59,754 bases of DNA from Candidatus Thermoflexus sinensis (GCA_016842045.1 JAEVEY010000044.1:1-59754); one strand, 5' to 3'; positions 17,371 through 27,143 are shown, counted from the stretch's first letter. Notes: generated by a model not told the origin, from the sequence alone. Numbers and translations are program-made.

Positions 17371-20073
17371 TTAATCCCTTGTGGGGATCAGCGCCGTCAG
17401 CCCTCCGATAAGGAGGGCAACGAATCCGGACGCCAGCGGGAGAAACCCCTGAATCCCCGGGAAAGGAAGCACGGGCCGTCCGAGGATCAATAGCGTGTAA
17501 GCTACCCAGCCTGCGATCAGGCTCAGCAGAGCGGCTCGCCACGCCTGATCCAGATTGCGGCGCCGCCCCAGCGCAAAGGCGATCGCGCTGAAGCCCAGAA
17601 CGAACAGGTTGCTCCACCCGAAAGCCTGCCACCCGGATGAGGAAAACGGCCAGGCGATCAGGCTCGATGGACGCGGGGTGGGCGTCGGCGAAGGAGCAGG
17701 GGTCGGGATGATCGTGGGCTCCGGAGGACGAGTGGGCGTAGGCGGCACGACCGTCGCAATCCGCCCTGGACGGTTCTTCTCGATCTGAATTTGTAGTCGA
17801 TAAGAGAGGCGCGCCGGCTCGCTGACCGCCCGGATCTCCAGCGACCCCTCTCGATCCAGTGGGATATCCACTTCCGCGAAACCCTCGCGGGTTCGAGCGA
17901 CGAAGGGACCGATGGTCCCCTGGCCCGTGTAGACACCGGTAAACGACACCGGCGTTCCATCGGGGACCACATATCCGTCCCGATCGTAGATAGGGCCGGC
18001 CCAGACCCGCAGGGCTTGCCCGACCTGAACCGCAACCGGAGTCGGGGTGCCGGAAGGAGCGCCTTCGCGAGGGCCCGCCCCGAGAGGGATCACCTGATTG
18101 GGATCCGGCCGCAGGCGATCCGCCAGATCGTAGCCGATGGCCGCGATGGAGATCGGCGGGCGACTGCGAGGCGTGAGCGCGCCGAACAGCACACGGGCCA
18201 TGATCTCCACCGCCGGAGGCACATGGGTCCAGATGGCCTCGTACCGGCTCAACCGGGCGATCTCCCGCGCGGTCAGGGGGTAAAGCGCTCCAAACCCCCA
18301 GAAAACAACCTGCTTCCCCAGCAACAGCTCCGCATGTTCCCCAAGAAGGAAATGGGGGAAGCTGGAGGCGGGATACGCGGGATGCTCATCCAGGGCTGCG
18401 ATTACGATCCATGTGGAACGCTCGAACTCCGGCCGCAGATCCGGCGCCCCGGGGGTCTGGGTAAGAAAGGCCATCGCTTCCTCAAAGGTGTGCACAGAGA
18501 GCCGGGTGGGGTCCAGCGTGCCGCCGCTGGCCGTCAGCAGGGCCTGGGTCACGGTCTCCGTGGGCAATAGCGGCTGTTCCGGGCAGGCCGCACAGGCCCG
18601 TACCGTTCGCCCATCCACCAGCACCAGGATCGACTCCCCCGCCTGCGGGAGGGGGAGGGAGGTGGAGCCGGTGGGGTGGAGGCGCACCACCGCGCCTTCT
18701 AAGACCTGGCGGATCACCTGGAGATGTTCCGGGACGCCCACGGATTGACGGAGCCGCTGGCCGCTTGGAAACACTGCTCCCGTGGCGAAGCCCGGATAGA
18801 GCGCGTATTTCAGGCGCAGGATGCGGGCGACAGCGCTGTTCACCAGGTTCTGGAAGGCCAAATCCGTGGAATACTTTTCGCTGAAAAACCGGATGACCTC
18901 GACGGCGTGGCGGGCCGCCTCCGAGGGATTCGCGTGAAGGTCCCCCAGCCAGATCAGATCATTGCCCGCCAGGAAGGCATCCATGGCGGCCCGGCGGAAA
19001 TCAACCTCCCCCCGCTCATCGGTATACAGCGTGCGGAGGATGCGATGTCCCAGGGGAGGGGAGAGCAGAACGCCGCCGCTATCCCGCCAGGTTTTGATCT
19101 CCGGTAACGCCAGCAAGGCCCCCAGCGCGTTCCCATCCACGGCCAGGGGGCGAGTCCACTCCTGGGCGCTCCCCCCAAAGCCCCGGATCCGGACCGTCGA
19201 AACCTGGACCGCTCGAAGCAGCGGGCGGCCGGTCTCCGTGGGCGTTCGCATAAGCTCCAGGAAAGGGACGAGGTCAAAGGCGACGAGATCTTCTTTGGTG
19301 AGGATCGCGACCCGTTCAGCCCGGCCGTAGGCGCGGCCTTCGCCAGGGAAGGACCCGGGCGCCACCAGCAATCGCCCTCCGCTGCCGGCCAGCAGGCCGC
19401 TCAGGTAAGCCCGGGCGATGCGACTGACCCATTGCGGGTCTCCGCCGAAGGTTTGTGCGCCGACGTCTCCCATCTCCGGTCGGGGCTCCAGCAGGACGTC
19501 CAGGGGAGGGCCCAGGAGCAGATTCACCCCTACCGACTGGAGTTCCTCGCCCAGCGCCTGTCCGACCGCCTGAACACGCTCAGGATCCCAGCTGGCGCCC
19601 AGGGCCAGAGGGGAGGGCAGTGGCATCGCTCCGCTGGTCCACGCGGAAAAAGGAGGGCCATCGCCCTGCTGCCGTAGCCCAATGAACAGAGGGATGAAGG
19701 GGGTGAGCGTGGCGGCCTGTTGCTGGAGCGAGAGCGTGATGGAAAGCAATTCGGAGGGAGTATCGCCCAGATTGGTGAAATTCCCCTGTTCCGGGCTGAG
19801 GACCACGCCGCCAACCCGCTGTTCGGTGAGCAGCGAACGGAGCGGATGATCTGAACGGACGATCGAGCCGGGCAGCGTCACCAGGAACAGCTGCCCCACC
19901 TTGGCCTCCGGCGGCATCTGGGCCAGCAGGCGAGCGATGAATTCATCTTCACCCCCCTGTGCCATGGCCGGCGGGAGCGGGAGAAGCCCCACCGCCAGGG
20001 CGATCGCCAGCGCCCAGCGAATCCATCGGTTCAACGTCTCAACCTCCAGAGCGCAGGAGCCGTTGATGCTCAA
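17371..20073 (-). CDS. Glycoside hydrolase family 3-like protein with Pro/Thr-rich linker and C-terminal TM segments; catalytic motifs degenerate
   Basis: 900 aa; PPEAKVGQLFLVTLPGS and overall GH3 order; PTPTRPPEPTIIPTPAPSPTPTPRP linker; terminal hydrophobic helices. Confidence 0.7.
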   Translation of the reverse strand: MSINGSCALEVETLNRWIRWALAIALAVGLLPLPPAMAQGGEDEFIARLLAQMPPEAKVGQLFLVTLPGSIVRSDHPLRSLLTEQRVGGVVLSPEQGNFTNLGDTPSELLSITLSLQQQAATLTPFIPLFIGLRQQGDGPPFSAWTSGAMPLPSPLALGASWDPERVQAVGQALGEELQSVGVNLLLGPPLDVLLEPRPEMGDVGAQTFGGDPQWVSRIARAYLSGLLAGSGGRLLVAPGSFPGEGRAYGRAERVAILTKEDLVAFDLVPFLELMRTPTETGRPLLRAVQVSTVRIRGFGGSAQEWTRPLAVDGNALGALLALPEIKTWRDSGGVLLSPPLGHRILRTLYTDERGEVDFRRAAMDAFLAGNDLIWLGDLHANPSEAARHAVEVIRFFSEKYSTDLAFQNLVNSAVARILRLKYALYPGFATGAVFPSGQRLRQSVGVPEHLQVIRQVLEGAVVRLHPTGSTSLPLPQAGESILVLVDGRTVRACAACPEQPLLPTETVTQALLTASGGTLDPTRLSVHTFEEAMAFLTQTPGAPDLRPEFERSTWIVIAALDEHPAYPASSFPHFLLGEHAELLLGKQVVFWGFGALYPLTAREIARLSRYEAIWTHVPPAVEIMARVLFGALTPRSRPPISIAAIGYDLADRLRPDPNQVIPLGAGPREGAPSGTPTPVAVQVGQALRVWAGPIYDRDGYVVPDGTPVSFTGVYTGQGTIGPFVARTREGFAEVDIPLDREGSLEIRAVSEPARLSYRLQIQIEKNRPGRIATVVPPTPTRPPEPTIIPTPAPSPTPTPRPSSLIAWPFSSSGWQAFGWSNLFVLGFSAIAFALGRRRNLDQAWRAALLSLIAGWVAYTLLILGRPVLPFPGIQGFLPLASGFVALLIGGLTALIPTRD

Positions 20074-20779
20074 TCTTCATACACCGGTCCATCACGACCA
20101 GCAGGCCGGCCTCGCGGGCGCGCTGGGCCGCCTCGAAATGGATCACCCCCAGCTGCATCCAGATCACCTTCGCGCCTTTGGCGATGGCCTGTTCCACGAT
20201 CTCCGGAACATAGCGGGCAGGCCGAAAGATATCCACCACATCCACCGGTTCGGGGACCGAGAGGAGATCCGGATAGGAAGGCTCTCCCAGGACCTCCTGG
20301 ATCGTCGGGTTCACCGGGATAATCCGGTATCCCTGACGTTGAAGATAGGAAGCCACCTGATGGCTGGGCCGTTCGGGGTCCGCTGAGAGGCCGACCACGG
20401 CGATGGTGCGGGCCTCGCTCAGGATACGGCGCAGCGTGGCATCATCCTGAACCGTGATCGGCTCCGGGATGATCACCTCCACCTGCTGGCGGTCCAGGAG
20501 GGCATCCTTTCCCAGAAGACGGGCTTCCACCCGATAGCGCGCGCCGGGGTCCGGCTGGCGGAGGTGAAGCACATAGGTCGGGTGGAAATCCATCACCCCC
20601 ATCACGGCCATCGAATGCACTTCCTCTCCCCGTTCATTATAAAGAATCAGCTCGAGCTCCGGGGGCTGAGGCGAGGGGGCGAGCTCCAGCTCAACCACTA
20701 CCCGTCGCCCATCCGGCATGGGGGTGGCCCGAAGCGCATGGATTCGGGGGGATTCCGCCCCACCGGGGTTTATGTCCAT
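20039..20779 (-). CDS. CoA-binding (YccU-type) protein with extra N-terminal domain
   Basis: RTIAVVGLSADPERPSHQVASYLQRQGYRIIPVNPTIQEVLGEPSYPDL...VIWMQLGVIH...VVMDRCMKIEH. Confidence 0.85.
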   Translation of the reverse strand: MDINPGGAESPRIHALRATPMPDGRRVVVELELAPSPQPPELELILYNERGEEVHSMAVMGVMDFHPTYVLHLRQPDPGARYRVEARLLGKDALLDRQQVEVIIPEPITVQDDATLRRILSEARTIAVVGLSADPERPSHQVASYLQRQGYRIIPVNPTIQEVLGEPSYPDLLSVPEPVDVVDIFRPARYVPEIVEQAIAKGAKVIWMQLGVIHFEAAQRAREAGLLVVMDRCMKIEHQRLLRSGG

Positions 20780-20905
20780 AGGCGACCTCCCTGAGGCTTT
20801 CGTAGCGCTCTTAGCTTCAGCGTCATCGCGATTGGGGATGAGAAAGATGGTTTGTTCTTTAAATGAAAAGGCCGGGCCTTTCCCGCGCCCGGCCGACCCC
20901 TTCAG

Positions 20906-20979
20906 CGCCCCCGGCGGGATTCGAACCCGCAACACAGGACTTAGGACGCCCTTGCTCTATCCTGTTGAGCTACGGGGGC
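20906..20979 (-). tRNA. tRNA-Arg (anticodon CCT)
   Basis: Cloverleaf: GCCCCCG acceptor, D arm GCTC/GAGC, anticodon loop GTCCTAA, T arm GCGGGTTCGAATCCCGC; CCA not encoded. Confidence 0.93.
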
Positions 20980-21089
20980 ATCGCCCTTCTACAGTAATTA
21001 TAGCGCAACTGGCCGCTTCGCTCCCGGGGAGGGCCTCGAAGTCACGTGGCGAACTCTCCCCTGATGCTCAGGGCGGACGGCTTGCTTTT

Positions 21090-21554
21090 CTAACGAAAAG
21101 CGTGGGCCACCCAATCCCCAATCAGCCAGTAGCGGAAATCCTCCCCCCGGCTGCAGGCGATCCCGCCCACGACGCCATACACAACGGCTCCCAGCGGGAT
21201 CAGGGTAAACAAACAGGCGATCGGCATCAGGCAAAATCCCACGATCACAGCAGTTAAGAGCCCCGATATCACCCAGGTGATGGCCGCCAGCAAGCCGCCG
21301 CCCACCCATGCAACAAGCTGAAACACCAGGGATTGCATCGCATGAAAGCCAATATATCGCGACCTTTCCCGATAGAACATGTAGATCAGGAAAGCAGCAA
21401 TGGGGCCCCCCAGCGCCGTGACCAGATTGAGCAGCACGCTCAAATGGGCCAGCATCGCCCACTGTCGTTCCTCTGCGGAAGGGCCCGCGGGAGGAAGTTG
21501 CTCCCCGGTGGGGGGCTCAGACGCTGAGGGAGGAAGGGCAGTCGGCTCGTCCAT
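21090..21554 (-). CDS. DUF4870 domain-containing membrane protein
   Basis: EERQWAMLAHLSVLLNLVTALGGPIAAFLIYMFYRERSRYIGFHAMQSLVFQL. Confidence 0.85.
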   Translation of the reverse strand: MDEPTALPPSASEPPTGEQLPPAGPSAEERQWAMLAHLSVLLNLVTALGGPIAAFLIYMFYRERSRYIGFHAMQSLVFQLVAWVGGGLLAAITWVISGLLTAVIVGFCLMPIACLFTLIPLGAVVYGVVGGIACSRGEDFRYWLIGDWVAHAFR

Positions 21555-21923
21555 GTCGTCCTCCGATTGGGATGATTTCTTCAGATTTCCTGCGTGATCA
21601 CGATAGAGGGGGTGAAGCGATTCCGCAACAAGCCCATGGGACCCTGTGCTCGATCACTTAGCCTGACGGCCGGACGGGGTTTCGGATGGAGACCCTGTGC
21701 CTAGGGACTATCATGCCACAGGTTGAGCGATGCGACAATCGATGGAAGCCGGATCCGGCAGGCCAGGCTTTCAGGCTGTGGCCGCGCTCGCTGCTGTTCC
21801 TCGGAGGGCGCATCTCCTGACGTGGGAGGCCGGTGGGTCTGCCCCCGGAAGCGCCTGAATCCCGGAAGCCATCCCCGCGGCCTGCCGGCGATTTTGAGGG
21901 CGGGGGCTTTCCCAAGATCCGGG

Positions 21924-21952
21924 TTGACGGCGTGTTCCGGGTTTTCTACAAT
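21924..21952 (+). promoter_or_regulatory. recJ promoter TTGACG-N17-TACAAT
   Basis: Direct reading; lies just upstream of ATG 21987. Confidence 0.65.
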
Positions 21953-21986
21953 GGGCGTCGAAATCCTCTGGGGAACGTTTCACCCC

Positions 21987-23759
21987 ATGCGACATCCCGA
22001 TCACCGGATGGTGGGACGAGGACGTCGGGTCTGGTGGCTGGCCCCTCCGGCCCCGGAGATCGTTCGGGCGGCCCTGGGGCGATGGCCCCCTTTGCTTCAG
22101 GACCTCCTCTACCATCGGGGGATCACCTCGGCGGAGGCGGCGGATGAATTCCTGGCCCGCGCCTGGTCCGCCGGGGATCCGTTCCAGCTGAAGGGAATGG
22201 AGCAGGCGCTGGAACGCCTGGAGCGAGCGATCGCAAGGGGGGAGCCGATCGCGGTCTACGGCGACTACGATGTGGATGGCGTCACGGCAACCGCGATGCT
22301 GGTCCAGGTCCTCCAGGCCCTCGGCGCCCACGTTCGCCCCTACATTCCCCACCGGGAAACTGAGGGATACGGCCTCAACAGCGAGGCCCTGAGAGGTCTG
22401 GCGGAAGCGGGGATCCGGGTGGTCATCACCGTGGACTGCGGGGCACGGGCGGTGACGGAGGCGGCGCTGGCTCGCTCCATCGGCCTCGACCTGATCCTGA
22501 CGGACCACCACCTGCCCGGCGAGGTTCTCCCCGAGGCGGTGCTCATCAACCCGAAACAGCCGGATTGCCCTTATCCGTTTAAAGAACTGGCGGGGGTGGG
22601 GGTAGCCTATAAGCTGGTGCAGGCGCTGAAGGTCCTTTATCCGCACGCTCCCTTCGAACCGGAGGATTTCCTGGATCTGGTGGCGCTGGGGACCGTCGCC
22701 GATATCGTGCCGTTGCTGGGGGAAAATCGAGCGCTGGTGGCCCGCGGGCTGGAGCGGCTGCGGACGCCGGCGCGCGTCGGTTTACAGGCTCTCTATCAGG
22801 TCGCCGGCCTGGAAGCCTCGCGGGTGGATCCGTGGGCGATCTCCTTCATTCTGGCTCCGCGCCTGAACGCAGCGGGACGCCTGGAGCATGCCCTGGCGGC
22901 TTACCACCTCCTGATGACGGCAGATCCGGCGAAGGCGATCACGCTGGCGGAAGAGCTGGATCGCCAGAACCGGGAGCGCCAGGCCCTGACCCAGGCGACG
23001 GAGGAGGCCGCGCGCGCGATGGCGATCCCGGATGATCAGATCCCATGGTTGATCTTCGCCGCCTCCGAGGATTTCCGCCCCGGCGTGGTGGGACTGGCGG
23101 CCGGACGGCTGGCGGAGGCGTTCCACCGTCCGGCGGTGGTGATCAGTTTGATGGGCGAGGAGGGACGGGGGTCCGCTCGCAGCATCCCGGAGTTCCATAT
23201 CACCCAGGCCCTGGATGCCTGCGCCGATCTCCTGGTGCGTCACGGGGGGCACGCGGCCGCCGCAGGATTCGTCGTGCGGCGGGAGAATCTCGAGCGGCTG
23301 CGGGAGCGCCTGCAGGAGCTGGCGGCCCAGGCGCTCCGTGCGCAGGAGCTTCAACCCACCATCGTGGTGGAAGCGGTGTTGCCGCTCCGTGAGGTAACCT
23401 GGCGTCTTCACGAATGGATCGCCCGGCTGGAGCCTTACGGCTACGGGAACCCGGCCCCGCGCTTCCTGAGCCGCGGCGTGGTGGTCCGTAATGCCCGGAC
23501 GGTTGGCAACGATGGCCAGCATCTCCGCATGGTGCTGACGACGCCGGAGGGCGGTCCCGTCTGGGATGCCATCGCTTTCCGCCAGGGAGATCGGGCAGGG
23601 GAGGTGCAGGCGGGGATGCGGCTGGATGTGGTCTTCGAAGTGCGAGCGGAACGGTGGAATGGGGAACCTCGCCTGACGCTCTTCGTGGAGGACTTCGCCC
23701 CTGCGTCCGGACCCTCACAGGTTTCCCTTCCCTTCCCAGGCCTGGAGGGACACCGATGA
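21987..23759 (+). CDS. recJ: Single-stranded-DNA-specific exonuclease RecJ
   Basis: AVYGDYDVDGVTATAM, TVDCGA, LTDHHLPGEVLPEAVLINPKQPDCPYPFKELAGVGVA; start chosen from promoter position. Confidence 0.93.
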   Translation: MRHPDHRMVGRGRRVWWLAPPAPEIVRAALGRWPPLLQDLLYHRGITSAEAADEFLARAWSAGDPFQLKGMEQALERLERAIARGEPIAVYGDYDVDGVTATAMLVQVLQALGAHVRPYIPHRETEGYGLNSEALRGLAEAGIRVVITVDCGARAVTEAALARSIGLDLILTDHHLPGEVLPEAVLINPKQPDCPYPFKELAGVGVAYKLVQALKVLYPHAPFEPEDFLDLVALGTVADIVPLLGENRALVARGLERLRTPARVGLQALYQVAGLEASRVDPWAISFILAPRLNAAGRLEHALAAYHLLMTADPAKAITLAEELDRQNRERQALTQATEEAARAMAIPDDQIPWLIFAASEDFRPGVVGLAAGRLAEAFHRPAVVISLMGEEGRGSARSIPEFHITQALDACADLLVRHGGHAAAAGFVVRRENLERLRERLQELAAQALRAQELQPTIVVEAVLPLREVTWRLHEWIARLEPYGYGNPAPRFLSRGVVVRNARTVGNDGQHLRMVLTTPEGGPVWDAIAFRQGDRAGEVQAGMRLDVVFEVRAERWNGEPRLTLFVEDFAPASGPSQVSLPFPGLEGHR

Positions 23760-24754
23760 GGCGGCGGGGATTCCTGTTGCTCGGCGTGGCGCTTAGCACG
23801 GCCCTGCTGGCCTGGACGCTGCGGGGCATGCATCTGGAGGAATGGGGCCGTATCCTCCGGGAGGTGGAGATCCTGTGGCTTCTGACGGGAGCCATATTTT
23901 ATTTCGTCGCGGTGATCCTGCGGACGTGGCGGTGGGGGATTCTGCTCCATGGCCTGCAGCCTACCGGATTTCGGGAGCGCTTTGTGGCGCTCACCATCGG
24001 ATATATGGGGAATAATCTCTATCCAGCCCGAGCCGGAGAGCTGTTGCGGGCATATGTCCTTCAGCGTCGATGCGGACTCAGCCTGAGCGCATCCCTGGGG
24101 ACCATCGTGGTTGAACGGGTCCTGGATGGGCTGATGGTGGTGTTCCTGGCCCTGCTGGCCCTCATGTTCTTCCCCCTGCCCGTTTTGTTGCGGCCCGCGG
24201 TGATCGCCGGAGGGCTGGTGTTTGGCGGAGCATTGCTGATGCTTCTGGGGATGGCCCGCAACGCCAGCAAACTCCATGGCTTGCTGGAGCGGATCCTGCA
24301 ACAGCGATCTGGCTCGAGGGTCGAACGACCGCTCCGATTTCTCATGCAGTTCCTGGACGGATTAACCGTCCTGCAACGACCGATCCTGGCGCTGGCCGTG
24401 GGGAGCCTTACGGCTCTGATCTGGCTGGTGGAGGCCGGGACGTATTGGCTGGTCCTGATGGCGTTCCCCTTTCGCACCTCGTTTTTCTCCCTGCTGGTGA
24501 TGACCGCGGTGGTGAACCTGGCCACCGCGCTTCCCTCGGCCCCAGGCTATGTGGGCACCTTTGAGGCCCCGGGCGTGGCCGTGCTCCAGGCCTTCGGGAT
24601 CCCCTCCAGCATGGCCGTCGCGTATACCCTGACCCTCCATCTGGTGCTCTGGCTGCCGATCACGCTGCTCGGTCTTTCCCTGTTCCTTCGGGAAGGGCTT
24701 CGCGGGGTCGCCCATCCCCTGGATGCTTCAACCTCTTTTCCCTCCGCCCCATGA
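23756..24754 (+). CDS. Lysylphosphatidylglycerol synthase TM region / UPF0104 flippase-like protein
   Basis: GYMGNNLYPARAGELLRAYVLQRR, VVERVLDGLMVV; ATGA overlap with recJ. Confidence 0.82.
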   Translation: MRRRGFLLLGVALSTALLAWTLRGMHLEEWGRILREVEILWLLTGAIFYFVAVILRTWRWGILLHGLQPTGFRERFVALTIGYMGNNLYPARAGELLRAYVLQRRCGLSLSASLGTIVVERVLDGLMVVFLALLALMFFPLPVLLRPAVIAGGLVFGGALLMLLGMARNASKLHGLLERILQQRSGSRVERPLRFLMQFLDGLTVLQRPILALAVGSLTALIWLVEAGTYWLVLMAFPFRTSFFSLLVMTAVVNLATALPSAPGYVGTFEAPGVAVLQAFGIPSSMAVAYTLTLHLVLWLPITLLGLSLFLREGLRGVAHPLDASTSFPSAP

Positions 24755-25106
24755 TTTCCAGGCGGTGACGGGCGTGTCCCATTTTCGTCAGTGACTTCTA
24801 TTCGGCCCCTTACGCTCGCCTTTTGTCCCCTCCCGGAACCCCCACAGGTGTTAACCCGGGGCCTGTGCGGATAGGATCGCCGCTTCGGGAGCCGACTCAA
24901 GGCGACCGCTTAAGGTCTTCGCCGACCTCCTGAGAAGGGCGTCCACGAGGGTTGGCGCCCGGCTCGCCGCCCACATCCTTTTCATCTTCATCTCCTTCCC
25001 CACCGCCCTTCGGGCTGTGGGGAAGGAGGATCCAGAGGAGTGAGGCCATCCACTGGACCCACACGGGATGCTGATGGAAAAGCCCTGCACCGTTTTATCC
25101 AGGGTC

Positions 25107-25135
25107 TTGACAAAATTTCAGGTTTATGCTATAAA
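25107..25135 (+). promoter_or_regulatory. ilv operon promoter TTGACA-N17-TATAAA
   Basis: Direct reading. Confidence 0.75.
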
Positions 25136-25171
25136 CGAGGTCAAACCTTGAACCGGCAGGAACAGCGGCCC

Positions 25172-25282
25172 ATGGCATTCGGTCTGGTGGTTCTCTCCCT
25201 CATCCTTACCGTCCTCATTCTTCGGGGCATCCTTCGCCTCGGAGAGGCGATACCCGTTTGGGAGGGAACCACCCCCGGTTAG
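25172..25282 (+). CDS. Branched-chain amino-acid attenuator leader peptide (36 aa)
   Basis: MAFGLVVLSLILTVLILRGILRLGEAIPVWEGTTPG; 16/36 residues are Leu/Ile/Val; precedes terminator and ilvB. Confidence 0.8.
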   Translation: MAFGLVVLSLILTVLILRGILRLGEAIPVWEGTTPG

Positions 25283-25319
25283 CCCGGACCGTATTCCACA
25301 TTCTGAACATCAGTGAATC

Positions 25320-25357
25320 GAGAGGGGGCCTCCCAAACGGGAGGCCCCCTCTCTTTT
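25320..25357 (+). terminator. Rho-independent terminator/attenuator upstream of ilvB
   Basis: GAGAGGGGGCCTCCC-AAAC-GGGAGGCCCCCTCTC, perfect 15-bp stem followed by TTTT. Confidence 0.88.
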
Positions 25358-25385
25358 ATCCCCACCCGCCGAAAGGAGGGATCCG

Positions 25386-27143
25386 ATGGATACGGCGACG
25401 ATGGCCCAGACCCAGGTAGCCCCTCGCACGATCCGACGGGAGCGCCGTCGGATGAAGACCGCATGGGCCGTGATGGAGGCCCTGGTCCGCGAGGGTGTGG
25501 AGGTGATTTTCGGCGTCCCCGGCGGCGCTTCCCTGCCCCTTTATGACGCGCTCTACGATTACCCCCAGATTCGCCACGTCCTCGTCCGCCACGAACAGTG
25601 CGCCATCCATATGGCCGAAGGCTACGCCCGGGCGACCGGGAAACCCGGAGTATGCTTTACTACCTCCGGCCCCGGCGCGACAAACCTGGTCACGGGCCTC
25701 ACAGACGCCATGATGGATTCCACCCCGCTGGTGGCGATCACCGGCCAGGTCCCCACATTTTTCATGGGCGGCGATGCCTTCCAGGAAGCGGATGTGATCG
25801 GCGTTACCATGTCGATCACCAAGCACAACTGGCTGGTGAGAACGCCCGCGCAAGCCCCCGAGGCCGTTCATATGGCCTTCCGCCTGGCCACCGACGGACG
25901 GCCCGGTCCGACCCTGGTGGACCTCCCCCGCGATGTGCTGCTCGCCGAAGCGGACTTCATCCTCGAGGACCCCGAGGCCTTCCGGCCCTCCCGGCCACGC
26001 CCGCCTTTCCCGGATGAGAGGGCTCTCCGACAAGCGGCCGATCTCATCGCTCAATCCCAGCGTCCGATCCTTTACGTCGGCGGCGGGGTCATCCATTCCG
26101 GCGCGGCCCCGGAGATCCGGGCGCTGGCGGAGAAGGCCCGCATCCCGGTAGCCACCACGCTGATGGGCCTGGGGGCCTTCCCCGAGGATCATCCCTACGC
26201 CCTCAAAATGCTGGGGATGCATGGGACCGTGTATGCAAACTTTGCAATCAACTTCTCGGATTTAATCATCGCCGTCGGCGCCCGTTTCGATGACCGGGTG
26301 ACCGGCAAGCTCTCCGCCTTCGCCCCCCATGCGAAGGTCATCCACATCGACATCGACCCGGCGGAAATCAACAAGAACCGCAGGGCCGACGTGGCCCTCA
26401 TCGGCGACGCCAAATCGATTCTGCGAGCGTTGCTTCCCCTGGTCCGTCCTCCGGATACCGAGGCCTGGTGGCGTCAGATCGAGGACTGGAGGGCGCGTTA
26501 TCCACTGCGCTACCGGCAGGGAGAGGACGTCATCAAACCCCAGTTCGCCATCCAGATGATCTACGAGCTGACGAAGGATTACCGGCCCATTGTGACCCTC
26601 GATGTGGGCCAGCATCAGATGTGGGCCGCCCAGTTCTTCACCTGGACCGAGCCGCGGACCTGCATTACCTCCGGGGGGCTGGGAACGATGGGCTTCGGCC
26701 TGCCAGCGGCGGTCGGGGCCCAGTTCGGCCGACCGGACCGTCTGGTGATCAACATCAATGGCGATGGATCTTTCCAGATGACCTTCCAGGCCCTGATCAC
26801 CGCCGTGGAATGGCAGCTGCCCATCAAGGTGTTCATCATCAACAACCAGTATCTGGGTATGGTCCGCCAGTGGCAGGAGCTGTTCTACAACCGGCGCTAC
26901 TCCGCGGTTTATCTGGCCAACCCGGATTTCGCCCGTATGGCGGAGGCGGTGGGCGCCGCCGGGATCCGGGTGGAACGGCCCGATCAGGTGGAGCCGGCCG
27001 TCCGGCAGGCTCTGGCCATCACGGATCGTCCGGTGGTGGTCGATATCCACGTGGATCCGGAGGAGAACTGCTTCCCGATGATCCCCTCCGGGATGACCGT
27101 GTTCGACACGATGATCGCCCCTGGCGTGAAGGCTGTCCCGTAA
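25386..27143 (+). CDS. ilvB: Acetolactate synthase large subunit
   Basis: 585 aa ThDP enzyme; EGVEVIFGVPGGASLPLYDAL, GDGSFQMTFQALITAVEWQLPIKVFIINNQYLGMVRQWQELFY. Confidence 0.96.
   Translation: MDTATMAQTQVAPRTIRRERRRMKTAWAVMEALVREGVEVIFGVPGGASLPLYDALYDYPQIRHVLVRHEQCAIHMAEGYARATGKPGVCFTTSGPGATNLVTGLTDAMMDSTPLVAITGQVPTFFMGGDAFQEADVIGVTMSITKHNWLVRTPAQAPEAVHMAFRLATDGRPGPTLVDLPRDVLLAEADFILEDPEAFRPSRPRPPFPDERALRQAADLIAQSQRPILYVGGGVIHSGAAPEIRALAEKARIPVATTLMGLGAFPEDHPYALKMLGMHGTVYANFAINFSDLIIAVGARFDDRVTGKLSAFAPHAKVIHIDIDPAEINKNRRADVALIGDAKSILRALLPLVRPPDTEAWWRQIEDWRARYPLRYRQGEDVIKPQFAIQMIYELTKDYRPIVTLDVGQHQMWAAQFFTWTEPRTCITSGGLGTMGFGLPAAVGAQFGRPDRLVININGDGSFQMTFQALITAVEWQLPIKVFIINNQYLGMVRQWQELFYNRRYSAVYLANPDFARMAEAVGAAGIRVERPDQVEPAVRQALAITDRPVVVDIHVDPEENCFPMIPSGMTVFDTMIAPGVKAVP

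Noticed and set aside
20780-20935. N-terminal extension MLRVRIPPGALKG... of the CoA-binding ORF
   Set aside because: It reads back into the tRNA-Arg gene; the better start is ATG at 20779
25107-25385. T-box riboswitch upstream of ilvB
   Set aside because: I saw no T-box motif (AGGGUGGNACCGCG-like) and the leader peptide with a perfect antiterminator explains the region better
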